From: Alistipes indistinctus YIT 12060
Lineage (GTDB): Bacteria > Bacteroidota > Bacteroidia > Bacteroidales > Rikenellaceae
Direction: 5' to 3'
Length of the DNA: 64,000 nucleotides
Assembly: GCF_025144995.1 (NCBI RefSeq)
Contig: NZ_CP102250.1
Coordinates: forward strand, 62,001-126,000
Shown in pieces: positions 9,776 through 17,974 of this stretch; within the stretch, counting starts at the first letter, position 1; each line of letters opens with the position of its first letter. Made by a program: the position numbers and the translations under genes. The notes under the pieces were generated by a model. That model was not told where the DNA came from. It saw only the letters and a program-made list of their open reading frames with translations, and ran no database searches.

Positions 9776-10993
9776 ATGATGAGGAAATATGTACTGCTGG
9801 CAGCTTTGGTCTGCCTGTCGGCCGGAACGGTAGTGGCCCGGAATCCGAAATCCGCAGATACTAAAACGGCTCCGCAACCTGAAAAATATGTGTTTACCGA
9901 CCTGAAGACCGTGTCGGCCACTTCGGTCAAGGATCAGTCCCGCTCGGGGACCTGCTGGTGCTTTTCGGGCGTTGCGTTGCTTGAGAGCGACTTATTGCGT
10001 CGGAGCGGCGATACGGTAGACCTCTCCGAGATGTGGATCGTCCGCCATGCTTATTATGACAAGGCGCTACGGTATGCACGCATGCACGGCAAGACCAATC
10101 TCGATGCCGGCGGTATTTCCTATGACGTACCGTATATGATGAGTTTGTACGGGATCGTGCCCGACAGCGTTTACCGGGGACTGAACTACGGAACGCCCAA
10201 CCATGTGCACGGCGAGCTCAATGCGGTGATAAAAGCCTATATGGACGCGGTGATCGCGGCTCCTAACAAAACGCTTTCGACAGCTTGGAAAGAGGGGCTG
10301 AACGGGATACTCGACGCATACTTCGGCCAGATGCCCGAAACCTTTACCGTTAATGGCAAGAGTTATACGCCGCAGAGTTGGATGGAGGCCCTGAAGATCG
10401 ATCCGCAGGATTATGTACAACTCACCTCGTTTACGCATCATCCTTTTTACCAGTCGTTTGTGCTTGAAATTCCGGATAACTGGACTGCTTCGCAGGTATA
10501 CAACATTCCCCTCGAGGAGTTGCAGATGGTGATCGACAGTTCGTTAGAGGCCGGTTATGCGGTCAACTGGGCGGCCGACGTGAGTGAGAAAGGATTTGCT
10601 TTTGACAAAGGATTTGCTATAGTTCCGGTAACCGAAGCCGAGGAGGTAAGCGGTTCGGACAGGGCCCGATGGACGAAGTTGACCGACGAAGAACTGAAGA
10701 AAATGGCTCAGTCGCCTGTCGGTCCGACTCCCGAAAAGACGATTACCCAGCAAATGCGCCAGGATGCATTCGATAATTACGAAACTACGGACGATCACGG
10801 CATGCTGATTGTGGGATTAGCGAAAGATCAGGAGGGACATCCGTTTTACAAGGTAAAAAACTCCTGGGGCGAGCGCGGAACCTATAAAGGCTATTTCTAT
10901 GCTTCGGCACCCTACGTATTGTATAAAACGACCGCTATTCTGGTCAATAAGAACTCCATTCCCCAATCCGTCCGGGCCAAGCTCGGACTGTAA
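9776..10993 (+). CDS. Secreted C1-family (bleomycin hydrolase/PepC-like) cysteine peptidase
   Basis: Papain-fold aminopeptidase C-like enzyme of about 405 aa. The N-terminus (MMRKYVLLAALVCLSAGTVVA) is a Sec signal peptide, placing the enzyme outside the cytoplasm, unlike classical PepC. The catalytic triad is visible: Cys in SGTCWCFS (about residue 60), His in DDHGMLIVG and Asn in KNSWGERG, the last two near the C-terminus as in the family. I preferred ATG 9776 to an upstream TTG at 9764 because it follows the promoter and begins the signal peptide cleanly. The nqr genes begin about 60 bp downstream on the same strand, so read-through is possible. Confidence 0.9.
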   Translation: MMRKYVLLAALVCLSAGTVVARNPKSADTKTAPQPEKYVFTDLKTVSATSVKDQSRSGTCWCFSGVALLESDLLRRSGDTVDLSEMWIVRHAYYDKALRYARMHGKTNLDAGGISYDVPYMMSLYGIVPDSVYRGLNYGTPNHVHGELNAVIKAYMDAVIAAPNKTLSTAWKEGLNGILDAYFGQMPETFTVNGKSYTPQSWMEALKIDPQDYVQLTSFTHHPFYQSFVLEIPDNWTASQVYNIPLEELQMVIDSSLEAGYAVNWAADVSEKGFAFDKGFAIVPVTEAEEVSGSDRARWTKLTDEELKKMAQSPVGPTPEKTITQQMRQDAFDNYETTDDHGMLIVGLAKDQEGHPFYKVKNSWGERGTYKGYFYASAPYVLYKTTAILVNKNSIPQSVRAKLGL

Positions 10994-11052
10994 CGGCGTT
11001 GAGCCGTACCGCTTTTTGCAGCCGTTTGTAACCGCAATATAAAACCTGTGAC

Positions 11053-12414
11053 ATGCCGAAAGTCATCAAACTGAAAAAAGGCCTCGATATTTCGCTGGTG
11101 GGCGAAGCCTTGAGCGAGTTGAACGAACTTCCGTTGCAGCGCGAATATGCGCTGGTACCCGATAATTTCCGGGGCGTCGTCCCGAAAATGCTGGTCAAGG
11201 AGGGCGAGGAGGTGAAGGCCGGAACGCCGCTGTTTTTCGATAAATATCACCCCGAAGTGCTTTTCTGTTCGCCCGTAAGCGGTACGCTCGCGGGGGTCGT
11301 CCGCGGAGCGAAGCGCAAGATACTGAAGGTCGTCGTCCAGGCCGCTCAGGAGCAGCGTTACGAGACGTTCGACCTTCCGGCATTGGAGCAGGCGGATAAA
11401 GAAGTGGTTTCAGCAGCTTTGCTTAAGGCCGGTTTTTGGCCGATGGTTCTTCAACGTCCTTATGGCATTATCGCCGATGCGCTGACTACTCCGAAGGCAA
11501 TTTTCGTTTCCGGTTTCGATTCGGCGCCGTTGGCCCCGGATATGGATTATCTGTTGGCTGGCCGGCAAGATGACTTGCAAATGGGATTTCGTGTGTTGGC
11601 GAAACTGACCGACGGTAAGGTGCATTTGGGTTTGAAAAGCGGTCGGGAGGGAGTACTGGACAAGATCGAAGGCGTTGAAAAACACTATTTTTCAGGGCCG
11701 CATCCGGCGGGTAATGTCGGCGTGCAAATCCACCATATAGACCCGATCAATAAAGGTGAGCTGGTTTGGACGGTCGGGGTGCAGGAGGTGGCGATGATCG
11801 GACGCTTTTTCCGCACCGGTCGGCCCGACTATTCCAAAATAATTGCACTCACTGGTTCCGAGGTGGCTCATCCGCAATACCTTCGTGTAATTTCCGGGGC
11901 TCCGATCGGCGGGATTATTCCGGCCGAAAAATTGCGCCCGGGGGACGACGGGGCGAAACTGAGGTATATCAGCGGAAACGTGCTGACCGGTGCAGGCGTG
12001 GAACCCGACGGTTTCCTGGGCTATTACAGCAATCAGGTTACGGTGATTCCTGAAGGAGACCGCTATGAATTCCTGGGCTGGGGTATGCCGCGTCTGGGTA
12101 AATTCTCGGTGTCGCACAGCTATTTTTCGTGGTTGATGCCGCGAAAGAAGTACGTGCTCGATGCAAACATGAACGGCGGCGAGCGGGCGTTCGTCGTTAC
12201 GGGCCTGTATGATAAATACCTGCCGATGGATATCTATCCGCTTTACCTGATTAAAGCGATCCTTGCAGGCGATATCGACAAGATGGAGAATCTCGGCATC
12301 TATGAGGTGATTGAGGAGGATTTGGCGCTGTGCGAATTCGTTGATCCGTCGAAGAACGAGATACAGGCGATCGTACGTAAGGGGATCGATTTGATGATTA
12401 AGGAGTTGAACTAA
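11053..12414 (+). CDS. nqrA: Na+-translocating NADH:quinone reductase subunit A
   Basis: Peripheral cytoplasmic subunit of the sodium-pumping NQR complex, linked to quinone binding. 453 aa, normal length; starts MPKVIKLKKGLDISLVGEA as in the family. First gene of the complete nqrABCDEF operon (11053-17118), with nqrB starting 10 bp downstream. No FMN transferase (apbE) gene is in the window, so the flavin of NqrB/NqrC must be attached by an enzyme encoded elsewhere. Confidence 0.96.
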   Translation: MPKVIKLKKGLDISLVGEALSELNELPLQREYALVPDNFRGVVPKMLVKEGEEVKAGTPLFFDKYHPEVLFCSPVSGTLAGVVRGAKRKILKVVVQAAQEQRYETFDLPALEQADKEVVSAALLKAGFWPMVLQRPYGIIADALTTPKAIFVSGFDSAPLAPDMDYLLAGRQDDLQMGFRVLAKLTDGKVHLGLKSGREGVLDKIEGVEKHYFSGPHPAGNVGVQIHHIDPINKGELVWTVGVQEVAMIGRFFRTGRPDYSKIIALTGSEVAHPQYLRVISGAPIGGIIPAEKLRPGDDGAKLRYISGNVLTGAGVEPDGFLGYYSNQVTVIPEGDRYEFLGWGMPRLGKFSVSHSYFSWLMPRKKYVLDANMNGGERAFVVTGLYDKYLPMDIYPLYLIKAILAGDIDKMENLGIYEVIEEDLALCEFVDPSKNEIQAIVRKGIDLMIKELN

Positions 12415-12424
12415 CCAGGCTGAA

Positions 12425-13609
12425 ATGAAAGGACTGAGAAGATTTTTAGACCGGATAAAACCCGATTTCGAACCGGGCGGCCGCTTCGGCAGGCTGCATT
12501 CGACGTTCGATGCGTTCGAGACGTTCCTTTTCGTCCCGGACAAGACTACCCACAGCGGCAGTCATATCCGCGATGCGATGGACCTCAAACGGACGATGAT
12601 CATTGTCGTCTTGGCCCTGATGCCCTGTCTTTTGTTCGGGATGTATAACGTGGGATTACAGCATTTCCGCGCGATCGGGGTGGCTGATGCCGCATTGTGG
12701 AGCTGTTTCTGGTTCGGTTTCCTGAAAGTATTGCCGATCATTATCGTCTCTTATGTGGTCGGGTTGGGGATCGAATTTATTTCGGCGCAAATCCGCGGCC
12801 ACGAGGTCAATGAAGGTTTCCTCGTGACAGGTATGCTGATCCCGTTGGTGATGCCGGTCGATATCCCGTTGTGGATGGTGGCTGTCGCGACCGCCTTTTC
12901 TGTCATTATCGGCAAGGAGGTATTCGGGGGGACAGGCATGAACATTTTCAACCCGGCGCTGTTGGCGCGGGCTTTTGTCTTTTTCGCTTACACGCCTTAT
13001 ATTTCCGGGGAGAAAGTCTGGATTGCAGGGCTGACCAAGGGCGAAGGCATTGTAGACGGATTTTCCGGTGCTACGCCGCTGGGCGATGCGGCTTCGGCGG
13101 TATTGAACCATACCAAAGAGATTATTTGGACGCAGGGAGGACCGCTCGAATGGTTTCTCGGTACGATGCCCGGTTCGATCGGCGAAACGTCGAAGCTGGC
13201 GATCCTGATCGGTGCGGTAATCCTGCTCTGGACGGGGATAGCCTCGTGGCGTATTATGCTGAGCGTCTTTGCCGGAGGTTACCTGATGGGCCTGCTGTTC
13301 AACCTGATCGGGCTGAACGCTTATATGGACATCCCGGCTTACTACCACCTGCTGATGGGTGGTTTCGCGTTCGGCGCCGTATTTATGGCCACCGACCCGG
13401 TAACCGGTAGCCAGACCAACACCGGCAAGTATATTTACGGACTGCTGATCGGCGTGATGGCCGTACTGATCCGGGTAGTCAATCCGGGTTATCCGGAGGG
13501 TATGATGCTGTCGATCCTGCTGATGAATGCAGTGGCCCCGCTGATCGACTATTATGTCGTGCAGGCCAATATCCGCAGGCGTACCCGGAGGCTCAAAACA
13601 GTAAAGTAA
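12425..13609 (+). CDS. nqrB: Na+-NQR subunit B (covalent FMN, membrane)
   Basis: Polytopic membrane subunit carrying a covalently bound FMN and forming part of the sodium path. 394 aa with many hydrophobic segments. The ApbE flavinylation motif DGFSGAT is intact at residues 211-217, with T217 the predicted phosphoester-FMN residue. Ten bp after nqrA; nqrC follows after 11 bp. Confidence 0.96.
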   Translation: MKGLRRFLDRIKPDFEPGGRFGRLHSTFDAFETFLFVPDKTTHSGSHIRDAMDLKRTMIIVVLALMPCLLFGMYNVGLQHFRAIGVADAALWSCFWFGFLKVLPIIIVSYVVGLGIEFISAQIRGHEVNEGFLVTGMLIPLVMPVDIPLWMVAVATAFSVIIGKEVFGGTGMNIFNPALLARAFVFFAYTPYISGEKVWIAGLTKGEGIVDGFSGATPLGDAASAVLNHTKEIIWTQGGPLEWFLGTMPGSIGETSKLAILIGAVILLWTGIASWRIMLSVFAGGYLMGLLFNLIGLNAYMDIPAYYHLLMGGFAFGAVFMATDPVTGSQTNTGKYIYGLLIGVMAVLIRVVNPGYPEGMMLSILLMNAVAPLIDYYVVQANIRRRTRRLKTVK

Positions 13610-13620
13610 AAGAGACTGCC

Positions 13621-14523
13621 ATGAATAAGAACAGCAACAGCTATATTATCCTTTATGCCTCGGTGATGGTCGTCATCGTCGCGGCTGTGCTCTCGTTCGT
13701 CTCCTTGTCACTCGGCGGTATACAGGCCGAGAACGTGCGGATCGAGAAGATGGGGGACATTCTCCGTTCGGTGGGCCAGGGCGGTGATGCGGATCATGTA
13801 GCGGATAAATCGGCTTACATTACCGAACAATATCGGAAATATATCGTTGACAGCTATGCGGTCAATGCGGCGGGCGACCGGGTCGAAGGTGCAGACGCTT
13901 TCAACCTGTTGATCAACCTGAAGGCCGAATACGACAAACCGTTGCAGGATCGTGTGTTGCCGGTTTTCGTCAGCCGGGACGATCACGGAATCGTCAGTTA
14001 CGTGATTCCGGTCTGGGGTACCGGACTTTGGGGGCCTGTGTGGGGCTATATTGCTTTGGGCGACAATTGGGATACGGTGGACGGGGCGGTCTTCGACCAC
14101 AAAAGCGAGACGCCCGGTCTGGGAGCAGAGATTGCTACACCGGCTTTTCAGGCACAATTCAAAGGCAAGCAGATTTTAGGCCCGCAGGGCAATGTGGTTG
14201 CGATTACCTTACAGAAGGGAGGTGCCGATCCGAACGATCCCTATGCCGTGGATGCGCTCTCGGGTGGCACGCTGACTTCGCGCGGTGTGGAGAATATGCT
14301 GAAGAACTGTCTGAGTGATTACGATGCCTATATTCGCAAGCAGCGTGCGGCAGCCGGTGATATAGCCTCTTCTTCCAGCGCGGCGGATTCAGTCTCTGCC
14401 GGTGGCATACCGGTTGGAACGGGTCATGAGGAAAGCGCTTTGCAGGACGGTACTGCAACCGGGGCAATACCCTCGGATACAACAGCCGGAACATCAACCG
14501 ATAAATCCGATGGACATGAGTGA
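13621..14523 (+). CDS. nqrC: Na+-NQR subunit C (covalent FMN) with an extended Ser/Thr-rich tail
   Basis: One N-terminal membrane anchor (about residues 8-32) and an extracytoplasmic FMN-binding domain. The flavinylation site reads DALSGGT (residues 211-217, predicted FMN on T217), so the usual Ala of SGAT is Gly; I believe this variant is seen in other Bacteroidales. At 300 aa it is longer than common NqrC. The excess is a low-complexity Ala/Ser/Thr/Gly tail from about residue 243, outside the conserved domain. The tail contains DSV and DTT, which fit the Bacteroidetes O-glycosylation sequon D(S/T)(A/I/L/M/T/V). The last codons overlap the start of nqrD. Confidence 0.94.
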   Translation: MNKNSNSYIILYASVMVVIVAAVLSFVSLSLGGIQAENVRIEKMGDILRSVGQGGDADHVADKSAYITEQYRKYIVDSYAVNAAGDRVEGADAFNLLINLKAEYDKPLQDRVLPVFVSRDDHGIVSYVIPVWGTGLWGPVWGYIALGDNWDTVDGAVFDHKSETPGLGAEIATPAFQAQFKGKQILGPQGNVVAITLQKGGADPNDPYAVDALSGGTLTSRGVENMLKNCLSDYDAYIRKQRAAAGDIASSSSAADSVSAGGIPVGTGHEESALQDGTATGAIPSDTTAGTSTDKSDGHE

Positions 14524-15175
14524 TAAAAAGGAAAAAGCGCCGTTTTTTTCGGCTAAAAACCTCAAATTGCTGACCTCTCCGTTCGGTCAGAATAACCCGG
14601 TTACGGTACAGATTCTGGGTATCTGCTCGGCATTGGCCGTGACGGCGAAGCTCAAGCCCGCTTTCGTGATGGCGCTTTCGGTGATCGTCGTGACAGGCTT
14701 TTCGAGCATGATTATCTCACTGATACGCAAAGGTATTCCCGACCGTATCCGCATTATCGTACAATTGGTGGTCGTTGCCGCGCTCGTCATTCTGGTCGAC
14801 CAGGTGCTAAAGGCTTTCGTTTACGATGTCAGCAAACAGCTTTCGGTATTTGTCGGGTTGATCATTACCAACTGTATCATCATGGGGCGTATCGAGGCAT
14901 TCGCGTTGGGCAATAAGCCGTGGCCTTCGTTCCTGGACGGTGTCGGCAATGGTGTCGGTTACGGGATTATCCTGTTGATCCTCGGGTTTTTCCGCGAACT
15001 GTTCGGGGCCGGAACCTTGTGGGGGTATCAGGTTGTTCCTGCGAGCTGGTACATCAAAAACGGCGGTTTTTACGAGAACAACGGCCTGATGTTGCTGCCG
15101 CCGATGGCACTGATCGGGGTCGGACTGATTATCTGGGTGCAGCGCAGCCGCAACAAGAACTTGATTGAAAAATAA
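14516..15175 (+). CDS. nqrD: Na+-NQR subunit D
   Basis: Integral membrane subunit that, with NqrE, holds the intramembrane iron-sulfur centre and is part of the Na+ channel. About 219 aa from MSDKKEKAPFF; another ATG two codons upstream (14510) is equally possible. An upstream extension in frame to 14402 overlaps nqrC and does not resemble NqrD, so it was not used. Core features: LGICSALAVTAKLKPAFVMA and IITNCIIMGRIEAFALGN, the latter with the conserved cysteine. It overlaps nqrC by 8 nt, implying translational coupling. Confidence 0.95.
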   Translation: MSDKKEKAPFFSAKNLKLLTSPFGQNNPVTVQILGICSALAVTAKLKPAFVMALSVIVVTGFSSMIISLIRKGIPDRIRIIVQLVVVAALVILVDQVLKAFVYDVSKQLSVFVGLIITNCIIMGRIEAFALGNKPWPSFLDGVGNGVGYGIILLILGFFRELFGAGTLWGYQVVPASWYIKNGGFYENNGLMLLPPMALIGVGLIIWVQRSRNKNLIEK

Positions 15176-15202
15176 ACCCGCATCCGCTAAAAAATCCACG
15201 AT

Positions 15203-15835
15203 ATGGAAAACATACTGAGCATATTCGTCAAGGCGATTTTTGTCGAAAACATGGTTTTCGCCTTCTTTTTCGGCATGTGCTCCTACATTGCAGTCAGCAA
15301 GAGCGTCAAGACGGCGATGGGACTCGGGATTGCCGTCACGTTCGTGATGGTGATGACCGTACCGCTGAACTACCTGCTCAACGAATATGTCCTTTCGCCC
15401 GGAGCGCTTGGTTGGGTCGATCCGAAATACGGGGTAGGTGGAAGCCAAATGATCGACCTGAGTTTCCTCAGCTTTATCGTTTTTATCGCAGTGATCGCTT
15501 CGTTCGTACAGCTCGTCGAAATGGTGGTCGAGAAATTCACGCCGACGCTCTACAACCAGCTGGGGATTTTCCTGCCGCTCATTGCCGTGAACTGTGCGAT
15601 TATGGGTGGTTCGCTGTTTATGCAGGAACGCGATTACGCTACGCTGGGTGAAGCGTCTGCTTTTGCGCTCGGATCGGGTATCGGGTGGTGGCTGGCGATT
15701 ATCCTGATGGCAGCCATCCGTGAGAAACTGGCCTATTCGAATGTGCCTGCGCCGCTGCGCGGTGCCGGGATCACCTTCATACTGACCGGACTGATGGGAA
15801 TCGCTTTCATGACTTTCCTCGGGATCCAGTTGTAA
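15203..15835 (+). CDS. nqrE: Na+-NQR subunit E
   Basis: 210 aa polytopic subunit homologous to NqrD. Begins MENILSIFVKAIFVENMVFA, and contains the FGMCSYIAVSKSVKTAMG and AVNCAIMGGSLFMQERDY segments whose cysteines ligate the intramembrane iron-sulfur centre in the family. It lies 27 bp after nqrD and 38 bp before nqrF. Confidence 0.96.
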   Translation: MENILSIFVKAIFVENMVFAFFFGMCSYIAVSKSVKTAMGLGIAVTFVMVMTVPLNYLLNEYVLSPGALGWVDPKYGVGGSQMIDLSFLSFIVFIAVIASFVQLVEMVVEKFTPTLYNQLGIFLPLIAVNCAIMGGSLFMQERDYATLGEASAFALGSGIGWWLAIILMAAIREKLAYSNVPAPLRGAGITFILTGLMGIAFMTFLGIQL

Positions 15836-15873
15836 CGGGAAAAAATGTAAAATAACGCGAAAACCATAAAATA

Positions 15874-17118
15874 ATGGGTTTGTCAATTATTGTAGCCATT
15901 GCAGCCTTTCTGGTGGTGACGCTTATTCTGGTGGCGCTGCTGCTCTATGCCAAAGCGAAACTGATGCCTTCGGGCGAAGTCCGGATCGATATTAACGAGG
16001 GGGAGAAGGTATTGACCGTTTCGCCGGGAAGCACGTTGCTCAGTACGCTCGGTAATAACGGTATTTTTTTGCCGTCGGCCTGCGGAGGCGGCGGATCGTG
16101 CGGGATGTGCAAGTGTCAGGTGCTAGACGGAGGCGGTGAGATACTTCCTACCGAGGTGAACTTTTTTACCCGGCGCCAGCAGGCTGAAAAATGGCGTTTG
16201 GGCTGTCAGGTCAAAGTGAAGGAGGACCTGAAGATCCGGGTCGGAGATGCGGTGCTTGGGGTCAAGAAGTGGGAATGCGAGGTGGTTTCGAACAATAACG
16301 TCGCGACTTTTATCAAGGAATTCGTTGTGAAACTGCCGGTGGGCGAGACACTGAAGTTCCGTTCCGGACAGTACATCCAGATCGATGTTCCGAAGTACGA
16401 TGAGATCAGATTCAGCGACTTCGACATCGCGCCCGAATATCGTGAAGACTGGGACCAGATGAAAATGTGGGGACTCGTGACGCGCAATCCGGAGCCGACG
16501 TTCCGGGCCTATTCGATGGCGAACCATCCGGCCGAAGGCAATATCATTATGCTGAATATCCGTATCGCCACACCGCCCTGGGACAGGACTGCAGGGAGCT
16601 TTATGAAGGTCAATCCGGGCATTTGCTCGTCGTATATCTTCTCGCTTAAACCGGGCGACAAAGTGACTATATCAGGGCCTTACGGCGAATTTTTCGTCAA
16701 GGATACACCCAACGAAAAGATGTTTATCGGTGGCGGAGCCGGTATGGCGCCGATGCGCTCGCACATTTTCCATTTGTTCAAAACCCAAAAGGTTACCGCT
16801 CCTGTCACGTATTGGTACGGAGCGCGCTCGAAACGCGAGATTTTCTACGAATCCGATTTCGAAGAGATCGAAAAGCAGTTCCCGAACTTCCATTTCCATA
16901 TCGCGCTTTCCGACCCGAAGGAAGAGGACAATTGGAGCGGCTATGTGGGCTTTATCCACAAAGTCGTATTTGAAAACTACCTCAAAAACCATGAAGCGCC
17001 CGAAGATATCGAATACTATCTTTGCGGGCCGCCGATGATGAATGCGGCGGTCAACCAGATGCTCGATGAGTTGGGCGTACCGGGAGAGAACATCATGTAC
17101 GACGATTTCGGATCGTAG
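15874..17118 (+). CDS. nqrF: Na+-NQR subunit F (NADH-oxidising, 2Fe-2S/FAD)
   Basis: Electron-input subunit: oxidises NADH through FAD and passes electrons to a 2Fe-2S cluster. 414 aa: N-terminal membrane anchor (about residues 5-28), plant-type ferredoxin domain with ligands C70, C76, C79 and C111, then ferredoxin reductase FAD domain (FRAYSMANHP) and NAD domain (GGGAGMAPMRSH; CGPPMMNAAV). All cofactor motifs are intact. Last gene of the nqr operon. Confidence 0.97.
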   Translation: MGLSIIVAIAAFLVVTLILVALLLYAKAKLMPSGEVRIDINEGEKVLTVSPGSTLLSTLGNNGIFLPSACGGGGSCGMCKCQVLDGGGEILPTEVNFFTRRQQAEKWRLGCQVKVKEDLKIRVGDAVLGVKKWECEVVSNNNVATFIKEFVVKLPVGETLKFRSGQYIQIDVPKYDEIRFSDFDIAPEYREDWDQMKMWGLVTRNPEPTFRAYSMANHPAEGNIIMLNIRIATPPWDRTAGSFMKVNPGICSSYIFSLKPGDKVTISGPYGEFFVKDTPNEKMFIGGGAGMAPMRSHIFHLFKTQKVTAPVTYWYGARSKREIFYESDFEEIEKQFPNFHFHIALSDPKEEDNWSGYVGFIHKVVFENYLKNHEAPEDIEYYLCGPPMMNAAVNQMLDELGVPGENIMYDDFGS

Positions 17119-17214
17119 GTAGGAATCAGGAGAATATAAGCAGTTTTTCTGTTCCGGAGAGTTTGCTTGAAAGTCGCTTAGGACTGATTTTTTGATTAAC
17201 GAAGACTTGACCTC

Positions 17215-17844
17215 ATGAAACGATGGCTCTCCAGACGGTTGAACGAACTGTTGCAGTATCAGCGTAAATACAGGATACGCAGGCTGATCCGAAAGGGAAT
17301 GATCTCCGTAGGTGATTATACTTACGGCGTCTATAATTTGAATGTCAAGGAATTCAGGGGGAATGTCGTTGACCTGGAGATAGGCAAGTTTTGTTCGATA
17401 GCCGAGAACGTCACCGTGATTACGGGTGGCATCCATCCGGTTGAATGGGTTTCTACTTTTCCGTTGAGCGAACGTTTCTTGAGCAAGAAAGAGAGGTATT
17501 TTACCCGGGAGATGCCCTCTTCGCATGGGAAGATCACCATCGGTAATGATGTATGGATAGCCTCTTCGGTGACGATTCTCAGCGGTGTGACGATCGGGGA
17601 CGGTGCGATTATCGCCGCAGGGTCCATCGTTGTCAGGGATGTGCCCCCGTATGCCCTGTATGGAGGGATTCCTGCCAAGGTGATCCGGTTCCGGTTCGAT
17701 CAGGAACAGATCGGTGCCTTATTGAAAATACGGTGGTGGGATTGGAGTCCGGAACGGATTCGAACGAACATTCCGTATTTGTCCTCGGCTGATATATCCG
17801 GATTTATCCACCGGACGAATGCATTTCAAAATCCCGTTGATTGA
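17215..17844 (+). CDS. CatB-like hexapeptide-repeat O-acetyltransferase
   Basis: 209 aa left-handed beta-helix acyltransferase of the xenobiotic/virginiamycin acetyltransferase (CatB) type. Visible: the IGKFCSIAENVTV hexapeptide turns, the catalytic-His segment GGIHPVEWVSTFP, the ITIGNDVWIASSVTILSG coil and the C-terminal GGIPAKVIRFRF. The CatB family acetylates chloramphenicol or streptogramin, but many chromosomal relatives act on sugars or polysaccharides, so a drug-resistance role is not implied. It lies 96 bp after nqrF with no obvious terminator between. Confidence 0.85.
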   Translation: MKRWLSRRLNELLQYQRKYRIRRLIRKGMISVGDYTYGVYNLNVKEFRGNVVDLEIGKFCSIAENVTVITGGIHPVEWVSTFPLSERFLSKKERYFTREMPSSHGKITIGNDVWIASSVTILSGVTIGDGAIIAAGSIVVRDVPPYALYGGIPAKVIRFRFDQEQIGALLKIRWWDWSPERIRTNIPYLSSADISGFIHRTNAFQNPVD

Positions 17845-17974
17845 TCCGTTCCGTTGGGATGAGGATGTGGCCGCCGAAGAAGAGCGTACCCGACAGTGGA
17901 ATGGCCTGAGGAACGGTGATTTTCGGCAGCAAGCAACGGGGATATTCCGTTATAAAATATACGTATCGACATGA
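17819..17974 (+). CDS. Possible 51-codon small ORF coupled to nnr
   Basis: An ATG at 17819, inside the last codons of the acetyltransferase but in another frame, opens a 51-aa ORF. Its stop overlaps the nnr start as ATGA. The N-terminus reads MHFKIPLIDPFRWDEDVAAE, the middle is charged and the end is aromatic/basic. I do not recognise it. It fills the otherwise empty gap between the two genes exactly, which favours a real translated leader or coupling peptide, but chance cannot be excluded for an ORF this short. Confidence 0.3.
   Translation: MHFKIPLIDPFRWDEDVAAEEERTRQWNGLRNGDFRQQATGIFRYKIYVST

Noticed and set aside
17215-17844. Chloramphenicol or streptogramin resistance gene
   Set aside because: The CatB-like fold is shared by many sugar acetyltransferases and there is no resistance context, so only the family was called.
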